The notes beneath the pieces are model-generated. The model had not been told where the DNA came from, did not search any database, and saw only the letters and a program-made list of their open reading frames with translations. Position numbers and translations under genes: made by a program. A stretch of 64,000 nucleotides of DNA from Pseudophaeobacter arcticus DSM 23566 (GTDB lineage: Bacteria; Pseudomonadota; Alphaproteobacteria; Rhodobacterales; Rhodobacteraceae). Shown here piece by piece: positions 36,788 to 45,258 of this stretch. The stretch is taken from contig NZ_KI421507.1 of assembly GCF_000473205.1 (NCBI RefSeq), forward strand, positions 2,533,302 to 2,597,301. Direction: 5' to 3'. Positions within the stretch are counted from its first letter, which is position 1. Every line of letters begins with the position of its first letter.

Positions 36788-37066
36788 TTAGTTGGAGCCT
36801 GCCCGCAGGCGCAGCAGACGCGCGGCGTTGCAGCAATAGTCCGGGGGCTCAACCGATCCACCGGCGCCCGCTGCCCCGTCCTGCGTTTCGAGCCAGCGTT
36901 TGCAGCTTTCCGGCGCATCGCAGCCGCGACAGGAGGTGATCATCTCCGCCCAGTCCTCTGCGCTGATTTTGCCTGCTTCAAAAGCCTCGGCCAGATCCGT
37001 GCCAAGATGTTTGCCCATGCGGGCCATAAGCTGCAGATGCTGCATCGCGTCCCCAAGAGGGTGCAT
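36788..37066 (-). CDS. DUF6455-like small protein (second of a tandem pair)
   Basis: 92-aa protein with a CxxC-x4-C cluster (CRGCDAPESC) preceding a WL motif and a later PDYCCNAARL segment. The same pattern occurs in the gene just upstream, so the two are paralogues. I recognise the DUF6455 family, common in Rhodobacterales and without known function; the cysteines suggest metal or cluster binding. The ATG at 37066 has AAGGAG seven bases upstream. Confidence 0.75.
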   Translation of the reverse strand: MHPLGDAMQHLQLMARMGKHLGTDLAEAFEAGKISAEDWAEMITSCRGCDAPESCKRWLETQDGAAGAGGSVEPPDYCCNAARLLRLRAGSN

Positions 37067-37111
37067 GAGAAAGCTCCTTTGTTTGCGACGGTTTGGCGCG
37101 CTGGCGCAGAC

Positions 37112-37420
37112 CTAGACGACAGCTTCTTTCAGATACCCCAGCAGATCCCGGTTGCGGCAATAATCCGGTGCGGTGGCCAGATCAGCCGCCGCCAGCACGT
37201 CGCCCGCCAGACCGTTGCTCTTTGGACGGCCCCGCAACAGGGCCAGCCGCGCCGAGCACCGCACCGGATGGGCACATCGGCGACAGCGCAGCACCGCTTC
37301 TGAAATTTCGTCAAACGCCAAACGCCCCGCGATGGCCTCTTCCTGCAGATCCAGCCCCAGGGCCTGGCTCATGTGGTCAAACAGGGCTGCATGTGTCTTG
37401 AGGGTGGATTGCGCGCGCAC
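37112..37420 (-). CDS. DUF6455-like small protein (first of a tandem pair)
   Basis: 102 aa from GTG at 37420, chosen because AGGAG lies seven bases upstream; a TTG further up lacks this. It shares the CRRCAHPVRC cluster and PDYCRNRDLL ending with its neighbour 45 bp downstream. The helical N-terminal half (LFDHMSQALGLDLQEEAIAGRL) also matches in outline. Function unknown. Confidence 0.75.
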   Translation of the reverse strand: MRAQSTLKTHAALFDHMSQALGLDLQEEAIAGRLAFDEISEAVLRCRRCAHPVRCSARLALLRGRPKSNGLAGDVLAAADLATAPDYCRNRDLLGYLKEAVV

Positions 37421-37499
37421 AGAGAGACTCCTGCCAATGATGATGGGCAAAAACTATGAGAGCACGCCCCCGCCTGCTTTGATGCAAATCAACGCCTGT

Positions 37500-37949
37500 T
37501 CAGCCAGAGTGTTGATCCAGATAAGCCCGCACCGCATCCTGGACCCGGCGAAACCGGTCGCCCCCCAGCTTTTTACCGCCATACCAGCGCGTTACGACAA
37601 TTACATGGTCTCGCAAACCTTCGCGTTCCAACATCCGCAAAATGACCATACCGGCACCGCTTTCGCCATCATCCGCCTTCAGCCCCCCGGTCGGCAGCAG
37701 CGCCGCCCAGGTGTTATGGGTGGCCTTGGCATAGCTGCGATCCCGTTTCAGACTTGCCAGCACCTGATCGACCTCTGCCCGCGAGGTGACCCTGGCACCA
37801 CTCACCGCATAGCGCGAGCCCCGGTCCGTCAACACGACGCCAAGCTGGGTCACTGTCGGGGCCAGGGGAGCAGACTGGGGTGCAGACTGGGGTGCAGACT
37901 GGGGCGCAGACTGGGGCGCGGGAATGGCAGGGATATCGGATGAGGTCAT
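37500..37949 (-). CDS. YigZ/IMPACT-family protein
   Basis: 149-aa protein with the IMPACT N-terminal domain: SRYAVSGARVTSRAEVDQVL, ATHNTWAALL and DDGESGAGMVILRMLEREGL, then VTRWYGGKKLGGDRF. The family is linked to translation control or ribosome interaction in eukaryotes; its bacterial role is unclear. It lacks the usual C-terminal DUF1949 domain. The N-terminus carries four APQS repeats from a 12-bp tandem expansion. Confidence 0.87.
   Translation of the reverse strand: MTSSDIPAIPAPQSAPQSAPQSAPQSAPLAPTVTQLGVVLTDRGSRYAVSGARVTSRAEVDQVLASLKRDRSYAKATHNTWAALLPTGGLKADDGESGAGMVILRMLEREGLRDHVIVVTRWYGGKKLGGDRFRRVQDAVRAYLDQHSG
37871..37918. repeat. Four 12-bp tandem repeats inside yigZ
   Basis: cagactggggtg twice, then cagactggggcg twice, encoding APQS four times on the minus strand. 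In frame, so length changes would not break the gene. Confidence 0.9.
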
Positions 37950-38188
37950 CGTGGTGGGGGTCCGTTTGTCAAAGTCTATGGCTCCGCCCTCTTCATATCG
38001 GTCAATTCAGATCTGCACCAGCGGCAGCAGAGCGAAGGTCCAGCACCAGATGGCGCGCTCTTGATCTGCCCTCCTCGTCCGGGCGTTACAGGCAAATATG
38101 GGCCAAGGCCGTCAAGGCGCTACTCTGTTGAAAGAGGGCTGCTTTGTCACTGCAGCGCTTGCAAAGCTCCACGGATGGGGGCAGTCTG

Positions 38189-38446
38189 ATGCTTATGTTT
38201 AGCATCGAACATGATTTTGATTGCACCATTGTTACCCTTGTCGACGAAGGGGAACACCCGCTGTTGGAAGATCTGACGCTGCATGCCTTTGCAGAATGCG
38301 TGACCATCGAACAATTGGATACACGCACCGATCAGGTACAGAAAATCACCCTTTCCTATACCCAGGTCCGCGATCTGGCTGCGGCCCTGGATCTGCCAGA
38401 AGGCGTCTATCGGCTGGTGCCGGACGAGGCAAAAGACCAAACCTAA
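38189..38446 (+). CDS. Small conserved-looking protein of unknown function
   Basis: 85 aa from ATG 38189 (Met3 is also possible), with a GGGGG tract upstream. It is acidic and without membrane spans: the first half looks like beta strands (FDCTIVTLVDEGEHPLLEDL), the second has YTQVRDLAAALDLPEGVYRL. I recall similar small Rhodobacterales proteins but no named domain. Its dense, biased coding and standalone position support a real gene. Confidence 0.6.
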   Translation: MLMFSIEHDFDCTIVTLVDEGEHPLLEDLTLHAFAECVTIEQLDTRTDQVQKITLSYTQVRDLAAALDLPEGVYRLVPDEAKDQT

Positions 38447-38462
38447 AGCAGTGCGACCAAAG

Positions 38463-38542
38463 TGCCTGCCCCAATCATGCGGCAGGCAACCCCGTCTGAC
38501 TCCAGTCCGGACTGGTGTCAGTCCTGACTGGTGTCAGTTCTG
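38463..38542. repeat. Hairpin plus a 16-bp tandem duplication
   Basis: tgcctgcc / ggcaggca stem at 38463-38488 may end both convergent genes but lacks a T-run. It is followed by actggtgtcagtcctg and actggtgtcagttctg at 38511-38542. Confidence 0.7.
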
Positions 38543-38554
38543 GCCAGACAGGGG

Positions 38555-38836
38555 TCAGCCGCTCCCCGTGTAAACAAAGACCTTGTTGCGCGATGTTGCC
38601 CCTTGGTGCAGCTCCAGCTTTGAGGCTGCCACCCCCATGGCCTTGGCCAGAAGGCTGCGCACAGCTTCGGTGGCCTTGCCATTTTCGGGAACGCAGGTAA
38701 CGGTCACCTTCAACCCGGTCTCAGACTGCAAAATAGCATTGGCTGCCGCCTTCGGCGTCACTTTGACCGCGATCTTCGCACCGGTGACGGCCAGATCGGA
38801 AAGGTCTGGCAGGTTTTTTCTCTTTGGCTTGCCCAT
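38555..38836 (-). CDS. DUF167-family (YggU-like) protein
   Basis: 93-aa member of the DUF167/YggU family: AVKVTPKAAANAI, KVTVTCVPENGKATEAVRSLLAKAMGVAASKLELHQGATSRNK. This compact alpha/beta fold has no firm function. Start ATG at 38836 fits the family; the reading frame extends almost 200 codons upstream without homology. Divergent from the nitroreductase gene, 232 bp away. Confidence 0.87.
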   Translation of the reverse strand: MGKPKRKNLPDLSDLAVTGAKIAVKVTPKAAANAILQSETGLKVTVTCVPENGKATEAVRSLLAKAMGVAASKLELHQGATSRNKVFVYTGSG

Positions 38837-39068
38837 GTTGTCACTGTTGCCTGTTGATCGTCCGATTGGCCACAGGAAAATTCCCCGGCAGCGCGTGAAA
38901 CCCAGGCTCCACCCCCGGCCCAAGGCCGCCCCGCCGCCCCGCGCGGCATCAAAAATCGGGACCAAAGGACGAGAGTTGGCAAAAACTGAGCTACAGCGCC
39001 CCTCTGCCCCTTGAATTATCACCGCCGGGTGTTGAGATTGGCCCCATTGATGTAAAAAGGCTTTACAT

Positions 39069-39662
39069 ATGACCACAGACTCCCAGACCCAGGCCAATGA
39101 CGCAGCTCTGGACTTTCTCTTGTCGCGCCGCTCTCGCCCCGCCAAAACGCTGATTGCCCCGGCCCCCACCCGCGCAGAGCTCATGCCGCTCCTCACTGCG
39201 GCGGCGCGGACGCCGGACCATGGCATGCTGACACCCTGGAGGTTTGTGGTCATCGAGAAGGCAGCCATGCCCCGATTGGCAGCGCTGACCGAGCAGGCCG
39301 GCGCCCGGTTGGGCAAATCAGAGGCAGACATCGTCAAGGCCCGTAGCCAGTTTGATCTCGGCCAGTTGGCCGTGGTGGTTGTCGAGGTGCAAAAAGAAAG
39401 CGCAAAAATTCCCGCCATCGAGCAGAGCTACAGCGCCGGGGCGGTCTGCCTTGCGCTGCTCAATGCGGCCCTTGCCTCGGGCTGGGGGGCCAATTGGCTG
39501 TCGGGCTGGGCCAGCCATGATCCTGTGTTCTGCCAACAGGGTTTTGCCCTGCAAGAGAATGAGCGCGTGGCCGGGATCGTACATATCGCCACCCAAAGCA
39601 CCACGCCCCCCGAGCGCCCGCGCCCGGAGCTTTCAGATCTGACCACTTGGATGCAGAAATGA
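39069..39662 (+). CDS. Nitroreductase-family protein
   Basis: 197-aa FMN-dependent oxidoreductase of the YdjA-type minimal nitroreductases. FMN-binding residues are suggested by the SRRSRPAKTL start, ARTPDHGMLTPWRFVV and GWGANWLSGWA. The natural substrate is unknown. The last four bases (ATGA) overlap the EI24-protein start, so the two are co-translated. Confidence 0.88.
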   Translation: MTTDSQTQANDAALDFLLSRRSRPAKTLIAPAPTRAELMPLLTAAARTPDHGMLTPWRFVVIEKAAMPRLAALTEQAGARLGKSEADIVKARSQFDLGQLAVVVVEVQKESAKIPAIEQSYSAGAVCLALLNAALASGWGANWLSGWASHDPVFCQQGFALQENERVAGIVHIATQSTTPPERPRPELSDLTTWMQK

Positions 39663-40351
39663 TTTTTGACGCCTTTTTCAAAACCCTGAATCAGATCACA
39701 GATCCGCGCTTTCTACGGGTGTTCTTTCTTGGCATCGGCTTGACCCTGGCGCTTTTGATCGGGGCCACCGTTGGCTTTCTGCTGCTGGTTCAATGGCTGA
39801 CCTCGGCCACGGTAGACCTGCCGCTGATTGGCGAGGTCACCTGGCTTGATGATCTGTTCTCTGCCGGGTCGGTTCTGTTGATGATGGTCCTGTCGATCTT
39901 CCTGATGGTGCCTGTGGCCTCGGCCATCACCTCGATGTTTCTGGACGAGGTGGCACAGGCGGTTGAGGACAAACATTTCCCCCATCTGCCACAGGTCGCG
40001 CCCGTGCCCCTGTGGTCAGCGATAAAGGACACGGTGAATTTTCTGGGCGTCTTGATCGGCGCCAATACTCTGGCGCTGATCCTGTATGTGATCTTTACCC
40101 CTGCTGCGCCCTTTATCTTTTGGGCGCTGAATGGCTATCTCTTGGGGCGCGAGTATTTCACCCTCGCCGCCAGCCGCCGTGTCGGGCCGGTTGAAGCCAG
40201 AAAACTCTGCCGCAAACACACCGGGACGATCTGGATGGCCGGTATTTTGATGGCGATGCCGCTGTCTATCCCGCTGCTGAACCTGGTGATCCCAATCCTT
40301 GGGGCTGCCACCTACACGCATCTGTTTCATGCGCTCTGGCGTCATGGCTAA
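39659..40351 (+). CDS. EI24/CysZ-like membrane protein
   Basis: 230-aa integral membrane protein with about five or six spans, of the EI24 (CysZ-like) family. CysZ is a sulfate channel in E. coli; alphaproteobacterial relatives have unproven substrates. Recognised by MFLDEVAQAVEDKHFPHLP and the GYLLGREYFTLAASRR motif. The start at 39659 overlaps the nitroreductase stop; an in-frame ATG at 39647 is less likely. Followed by repeat element B. Confidence 0.85.
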   Translation: MIFDAFFKTLNQITDPRFLRVFFLGIGLTLALLIGATVGFLLLVQWLTSATVDLPLIGEVTWLDDLFSAGSVLLMMVLSIFLMVPVASAITSMFLDEVAQAVEDKHFPHLPQVAPVPLWSAIKDTVNFLGVLIGANTLALILYVIFTPAAPFIFWALNGYLLGREYFTLAASRRVGPVEARKLCRKHTGTIWMAGILMAMPLSIPLLNLVIPILGAATYTHLFHALWRHG

Positions 40352-40699
40352 CCCCGGCGCCGCAGTCTTTTGCTTGCACGCCCTCTGTCAAATTGCGGCA
40401 ACGGCACAAATCAGCCCCGCCAAGCTCTCCCGCGCCCGCAGGTGCCTCGGCTTCACCGCCGCCCCTTTGCGGCCTTGGGCCCGGCAGCGCACCATAGGTG
40501 CGCTGCCGGGCCCAACGGGAGGCAGGTCTTTTGCAAAAAGGCCAACGACGGGCGGGAGCCCCCCCCGAGCAGCCAAAAGCCGCGATCGCGGTGATAACCC
40601 CAGACAGATCCGACCAGGCAAATCCGACCTGGCAGATCCCAGCAGACTAACCCCAGACGATCTGGAAACGGGGCCCACCGAACAGTTTCAGACCAAGAT
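40352..40699. other. Convergent intergenic region holding copy B
   Basis: 348 bp. Besides element B it holds a diverged array near 40605-40640 (cagatccgac / caggcaaatccgac / ctggcagatccc). No gene is supported. Confidence 0.55.
40424..40566. repeat. Intergenic inverted-end element, copy B
   Basis: Starts with GCTCTCCCGCGCCC and ends GGGCGGGAGC plus a C-run. It contains a perfect 19-bp hairpin (40475-40493 with 40497-40515, loop ata) bounded by TTGGGCCC / GGGCCCAA, and gacgggcgggagcc identical to copy A. It lies between the convergent EI24 and DUF1467 genes. Confidence 0.75.
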
Positions 40700-40975
40700 C
40701 TATGAGGGATCCGGCAACCGGTCGAACCAGTCAAAGTCATTCACGCTGATCACGCCGGACAGGATAATCCCCGCGATCACGGCCCACAACAGGATGGTGA
40801 CCCCTGTGGTGATCATCGCCTTTTGCTTCAGGTAGTGGTTCTCTGGCGCGCCAGCATGGGTTCCAGGTTCAACCCTGCCCTTTTCGCCCTGCGTCTCGAT
40901 CCGAATCGGGATGATGACCAGAAAGGTCATGAACCAGATCACAGCAAACAGAACCAAACCGGATGTAATCGCCAT
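40700..40975 (-). CDS. DUF1467 membrane protein
   Basis: 91-aa protein with two membrane spans (about 4-25 and 54-77) and a hydrophilic loop containing the RIETQGE..VEPGTHAGAPENHYLKQK signature of DUF1467. Function unknown. It sits 68 bp downstream of mce on the same strand, a neighbour relation I have seen in Rhodobacterales. Confidence 0.88.
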   Translation of the reverse strand: MAITSGLVLFAVIWFMTFLVIIPIRIETQGEKGRVEPGTHAGAPENHYLKQKAMITTGVTILLWAVIAGIILSGVISVNDFDWFDRLPDPS

Positions 40976-41043
40976 TATTTCTCTTCCTTAAAAGCAACGG
41001 GCTGCACAAGGTCCACAGCCTGTAGAACCTGTGCAACCTAGAC

Positions 41044-41448
41044 TCAAACCTGTTCGAGTTCCACCAGGCAACCGTTGAAGTCTTTTGGATGCAGGAACAA
41101 GACCGGCTTGCCATGCGCCCCGATCTTTGGTTCGCCACTGCCCAGAACCCGAGCACCCTCGGCTTGCAGATGGTCGCGCGCAGCCAGGATGTCATCAACC
41201 TCATAACAGATATGGTGAATGCCACCGGCCGGGTTCTTTTCCAGGAAGCCATTGATCGGAGAGTTATCCCCCAGCGGGTAGAGCAGCTCGATCTTGGTAT
41301 TTGGCAATTCGATAAAAACAACTGTTACCCCGTGGTCCGGCTCATCCTGCGGCGCGCCCACCTTGGCGCCGAGCGTGCTGCGGTACTGGGCCGATGCGGC
41401 CTCAAGGTCGGGAACGGCGATGGCTACGTGGTTCAGGCGCCCAATCAT
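41044..41448 (-). CDS. mce: Methylmalonyl-CoA epimerase
   Basis: 134-aa VOC-fold enzyme that epimerises (S)- to (R)-methylmalonyl-CoA in the propionyl-CoA and ethylmalonyl-CoA routes. Metal ligands fit His7 (LNHVAIAVPDL), His in GGIHHICYEVDD and the late Glu in LVELEQ. SPINGFLEKNPAGGIHHI is diagnostic. Start ATG at 41448 by homology. Downstream is DUF1467. meaB lies 31 kb away. Confidence 0.94.
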   Translation of the reverse strand: MIGRLNHVAIAVPDLEAASAQYRSTLGAKVGAPQDEPDHGVTVVFIELPNTKIELLYPLGDNSPINGFLEKNPAGGIHHICYEVDDILAARDHLQAEGARVLGSGEPKIGAHGKPVLFLHPKDFNGCLVELEQV

Positions 41449-41624
41449 GATGTGACTTCTCCTTGGTAAGATTAGTGTTGCTGACTTATGCTCAATTGCG
41501 GCAATCCGGCGCAAGTGCGCCAATGCGCCCAGCCCCCCACAGATCCCGCAGGGACTGGGCCGCGCCCGCCCTCCAGCCTCCCCGCGTAGCGTTGCATCGG
41601 GTCCAACAGTCCTTTGGGGCGCTG

Positions 41625-41639
41625 TTAACTTCGAATTAG
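41625..41639. promoter_or_regulatory. Candidate CtrA-type box
   Basis: TTAA-CTTCGAA-TTAG lies 47 bp before the response-regulator start and is one base off the full CtrA consensus TTAA-N7-TTAA. Confidence 0.35.
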
Positions 41640-41685
41640 CCTCAAATTTATAGCGTCATATCCTATCCGGTAAGGAGTAAGAGTT

Positions 41686-42405
41686 ATGGACGATTCGGAA
41701 CTGTTTGCAGCCGCCCAAAGACTACCAAGTACCCGCCGCCCCTTGTTGGGGCTGACCATTTTGGTCATCGAAGACAGCCGCTATGCCTGCGAGGCCCTGC
41801 GCCTGCTCTGTCTGCGCAGCGGCGCACGTATTCGACGGGCAGACTGCCTTAAATCTGCCCGCCGCCATCTGCAGGTCTATCGTCCCTCGGTGGTGATTAC
41901 AGATGTTGGCTTGCCGGATGGCTCCGGAATTGACCTGATCAGGGAAATGAATGTTGCCCGCCCGCGGGTCAGGATCATTCTGGCGATCTCGGGCGATGAA
42001 AACGTCGAAGACGCCAGCCTTGCTGCTGGTGCCGATGGTTTCCTGGCCAAACCCATCACCTCACTGGCGGCCTTTCAGAATGCCATTCTGTCGCGCCTCC
42101 CGGACGACAACCAACCCAGCGGCCCGCGCCAGATCACCGACGAGACGGTGGAGCCAGATCCAATCGCCTTTCTTGATGACATGGCCCATGCAGCAGATGT
42201 GCTGAACCAAACACGGGAAGAAAAATCCCTGGATTATCTGGCCCAGTTCATTGGCGGGGTTGCCCGCAGCGCCGGAGACCACCCCCTGGCCAAGGCCGCA
42301 GAAAATCTGGCCCGCGCCAGATCCGAAGGCCGCCCCGTCGCCGGCGTTGCCGCCGTGGTCGCCGGGCTGGTCCAAGAGCGTCTAGAACGAAAGATTGCCA
42401 TCTGA
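41686..42405 (+). CDS. Response regulator with a helical C-terminal extension
   Basis: 239-aa protein. The receiver domain (about 24-140) has the acidic pair Glu29-Asp30, phospho-acceptor Asp73 (VVITDVGLPDG), Ser102 and Lys122. The remaining 90 residues are helical with no DNA-binding motif I recognise and no conserved His. It could be a single-domain-like signalling or phosphate-transfer modulator. ATG at 41686 has AAGGAG nine bases upstream. No kinase gene is adjacent. A 50-codon ORF follows after two bases. Confidence 0.88.
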   Translation: MDDSELFAAAQRLPSTRRPLLGLTILVIEDSRYACEALRLLCLRSGARIRRADCLKSARRHLQVYRPSVVITDVGLPDGSGIDLIREMNVARPRVRIILAISGDENVEDASLAAGADGFLAKPITSLAAFQNAILSRLPDDNQPSGPRQITDETVEPDPIAFLDDMAHAADVLNQTREEKSLDYLAQFIGGVARSAGDHPLAKAAENLARARSEGRPVAGVAAVVAGLVQERLERKIAI

Positions 42406-42407
42406 TC

Positions 42408-42560
42408 ATGTTCGAATTCTTTTCGACCGCCCTGGCGACCCTCGCCATTGTTCTGTACCTGCAGGCGCGCCATTGCGCCCGGATCATTCGTCGCAACCGT
42501 GACAATGCGCCAAACGCCGTGAGATCCTTGCAGATCGACCCAAACGAGTTGCCGCGGTAG
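42408..42560 (+). CDS. Putative 50-aa membrane-anchored small protein
   Basis: Begins two bases after the response-regulator stop. The peptide has a hydrophobic stretch at residues 4-18 (FFSTALATLAIVLYL), then a basic segment (RHCARIIRRNRDN), like a single-span protein with its C-terminus in the cytoplasm. No good Shine-Dalgarno, so translation would depend on coupling. It may be real or chance. Confidence 0.45.
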   Translation: MFEFFSTALATLAIVLYLQARHCARIIRRNRDNAPNAVRSLQIDPNELPR

Positions 42561-42611
42561 TGTAGTGTGCGCTGATCCCCGCGCACAGGGCCGCACGACA
42601 ACAGGCAGCCC

Positions 42612-43850
42612 CTATCGTAAAAACCCGGGATCCTGCCCCATCTGCAAACCTGGGAAAACCTGCTGCTCGAGATCGGTTTGCCCGGTGCCTGTCAGCCCCC
42701 GCATGATCCAGGCCGAGACCGCCCGGACATCCCCGGTGGGCATCAGATCGCGCCGATTATAAAGCGCGGCTTCCTCCAGTCCCGGCCAGCGCCCATAGAC
42801 CCTGCCTCCCCGGATGGCACCGCCGGCCAGAACCATCGCCCCGCCAGTGCCGTGATCCGTGCCGCCTGTGCCATTCTCGCGCACCGTGCGCCCAAATTCG
42901 GTCATTGCCACAATCGCCGTCTTATCCCAGATCAAGGGTCCAACCCCTTGTTTCAAAGCCAAGATACAGCCGGAAAGCCGCTTCAAAGCGGCCCCCAACC
43001 CGCGCTTTTGCTGGCTATGGGTATCCCAGCCATTTAATGAAAACGACGCAATTCGGGTGTCCCCACGCAGTTGTTTGGCGGCAAATTCCGCCAGTTTCAG
43101 ATGCGCCTTGCCGGGGGTCACACCTGGCATCCCCTGCGGCTGCGCCGCGCTGCCCGCTCCTGTGGTGACCTGCTCCGCATCCAAGCGCGACAGGGCAAGC
43201 GCCTCTGACAGGGCGGCGGAAAACAGCGGATCATCCTGCATCATCACCCCGGCCAGCCGTTCCGCCTGCGGGCTCAGCGCCAGATCCGCATCCGGCGACC
43301 AGTCAGAGACCGGCGCCGCCCCGTGCAACAGCTGTAGATCCCCGTGACCAATGGCAAAAGCAGTGCGGGCGGCGACCCCACTGTGCAATTGCAAAAGCCG
43401 GTTGAGCCAGCCATCGCGCCGCTCCCCCAGGCCCATGGTCCCCGCTTCCAGCAGGTCCTGGCCATCAAAATGGCTGCGCCGGTCCCGGTAGGGGGTTGAA
43501 ACCGCCTGCACAAAGGCAAGCTCCCCCTGCTGCCAAAGCGGCATCACCCCTGCCAGATCCGGGTGCATCGCAAAAAAACCGTCAAGATCCAGACCAACCT
43601 CAGCCTCCTGTCCGGGCTGCCCCGCCCGCCTCACAAGGCCGGGGCGGAGACCGGCAAAATTCACATCCCCATAGGGCCGGATCGCATCCAGCCCATCCAT
43701 GCCGCCGCGCAGGATGATCACCACCAGACGCTGATCCCAGGGTGCTGCGGCAAGGCTCACCGGGGTGATCAGCGGGCTCGCGGCAAGCGAACAGCCCAAA
43801 AGGCCACTGCGGGTCAGGAATGTTCTGCGCGAAAGTGCCGAATCTGCCAT
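42612..43850 (-). CDS. DUF1501 protein with Tat signal
   Basis: 412-aa exported protein. A twin-arginine signal (SRRTFLTR, hydrophobic run, ASP..AAAP) covers about 8-36. The mature part belongs to DUF1501, related to sulfatase/alkaline-phosphatase-like folds: LVVIILRGGMDGLDA, VQAVSTPYRDRRSHFDGQD, AIVAMTEFGRTVRENGTGGTDHGTGG. The function is unproven. Upstream by 22 bp is its usual partner, a DUF1800 protein. Confidence 0.93.
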   Translation of the reverse strand: MADSALSRRTFLTRSGLLGCSLAASPLITPVSLAAAPWDQRLVVIILRGGMDGLDAIRPYGDVNFAGLRPGLVRRAGQPGQEAEVGLDLDGFFAMHPDLAGVMPLWQQGELAFVQAVSTPYRDRRSHFDGQDLLEAGTMGLGERRDGWLNRLLQLHSGVAARTAFAIGHGDLQLLHGAAPVSDWSPDADLALSPQAERLAGVMMQDDPLFSAALSEALALSRLDAEQVTTGAGSAAQPQGMPGVTPGKAHLKLAEFAAKQLRGDTRIASFSLNGWDTHSQQKRGLGAALKRLSGCILALKQGVGPLIWDKTAIVAMTEFGRTVRENGTGGTDHGTGGAMVLAGGAIRGGRVYGRWPGLEEAALYNRRDLMPTGDVRAVSAWIMRGLTGTGQTDLEQQVFPGLQMGQDPGFLR

Positions 43851-43872
43851 GTCAAATCCCTTTGATTGCCGG

Positions 43873-45258
43873 TTATCGCCGCTGAAAGGCGGGTGAGCAA
43901 AGCACCAGCCCAAGTGCTTCCCCCCGGGTTTCGGCAGCCGAGGCGACAAATTGCACCCCTGGATTGGCCCGCGCCCCAAGGCACTGCTGCGCAAAGCCCA
44001 GTGGATCCGGTAAGGGCTCCACCAGCCGCTGCGGCGCCGCCATGGCCCAGCGTAGCCGCGCCGATAGCCCCTGCGGGGTGATCCAGGCCGCATCCGCCTC
44101 GGCCCAGCCATCCGGCCCCACCGGCGACTGCCAGTCCTGCCCCATGAGCTTTAGGGGCGCGATAAAGCCGCGGCGGATCTGCTTTGGTGTCCAACCTGCC
44201 AAAAGCGCCGGGGCAACCCCCAGGCCACGGCAGGCAGAAGCCAGAAAATCAAAGGGAGGTTTCACATTGCGCAGCTCAGGCTGCCAGGATGTGGCATGGC
44301 TCAGCAGCGCCGTATAGACCTCAAGCAGATCCCCACCGCTGTCGTGATAGGCCGTTGTCAGATCCGCAACCAGATCCGGATCGGGCTGGTCTTGGGTGAA
44401 ATGCACCGCCAGTTTTTGGGCGATATGCGCGGCCGTCGCGGGATGGCGCGCCAGATCCCGCAGCACCTGCAGCACTGGTGCCAGTGCTGGCTCAGCCCCG
44501 CCATAGACCCGGCCCAGAACGGTTTCTGCGCCGGGTTCAGCCATCCGTTGATCAAAGACAAAGCCCTTTTCGACCCCGTAGCTGAGCCCGGTGAACAATT
44601 CGGCCAGTTGCCGCACGTCCTTTTGACCATAGGGGCCATCAACGCCAAGGGTGTGCAGCTCCAGCACCTCGCGGGCCAGATTTTCATTCAAGCCACCGCG
44701 CCCGCCCTGCCGCCGCGACAGGGCGCTGTTTTCCCCGCGCGAGCGAAATTGATCAAGGTAGTGCAACATCAAAGGATTGGTGAGCGCCGCAATCAACAGA
44801 TCCTCAAAACGGCCCGTGATATTGGGCCGAATAGCGCTTTCGACATAGCCATAGGCCAGCGGCCGCATCGCCCTGTTCTTACCCTTTGCGGTAAAATGAT
44901 CCGCCCAGAACAGGGTCAACCGCTCGCGAAAGCCGTCTTGTGTTGTCACATGCCGCAACAACAGCTGGCGAAACCACAGGTCGCGCTGTTGCAGATACTC
45001 CCGGCGAAAGCGTTTAAAGGCCTTTTCCGCCAGTTTGGCCTCTGGCGTTGTGCGCTTGCTGCGGTTGAGTTTTCGCAGTTTGGCAAAGACACGCACCAAG
45101 GCCAGGATCTCATCCGTTTTTGCGATAGGAAAGTGATCTGCAGCCCTGTCTGGCCCCTGAAGCCGGGCCAGCATCACATCGGCCGAGGTGACGGGCGCAA
45201 GTGTTGGCGACAGGCCGCTGCCAAACCGGATTTCGGCCAACTGCGGATCAAATACCAT
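43873..45258 (-). CDS. DUF1800 protein
   Basis: 461-aa helical protein of DUF1800, almost always found next to DUF1501. Characteristic blocks are the LWFRQLLLRHVTTQDGFRERLTLFWADHFT region, NPLMLHYLD and GGLNENLAREVLELHTLGVDG. No signal peptide is evident, whereas the partner has a Tat signal, so it may be carried along or stay inside. Function unknown; the pair is often proposed to act on envelope or extracellular polymers, which is inference. Confidence 0.93.
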   Translation of the reverse strand: MVFDPQLAEIRFGSGLSPTLAPVTSADVMLARLQGPDRAADHFPIAKTDEILALVRVFAKLRKLNRSKRTTPEAKLAEKAFKRFRREYLQQRDLWFRQLLLRHVTTQDGFRERLTLFWADHFTAKGKNRAMRPLAYGYVESAIRPNITGRFEDLLIAALTNPLMLHYLDQFRSRGENSALSRRQGGRGGLNENLAREVLELHTLGVDGPYGQKDVRQLAELFTGLSYGVEKGFVFDQRMAEPGAETVLGRVYGGAEPALAPVLQVLRDLARHPATAAHIAQKLAVHFTQDQPDPDLVADLTTAYHDSGGDLLEVYTALLSHATSWQPELRNVKPPFDFLASACRGLGVAPALLAGWTPKQIRRGFIAPLKLMGQDWQSPVGPDGWAEADAAWITPQGLSARLRWAMAAPQRLVEPLPDPLGFAQQCLGARANPGVQFVASAAETRGEALGLVLCSPAFQRR

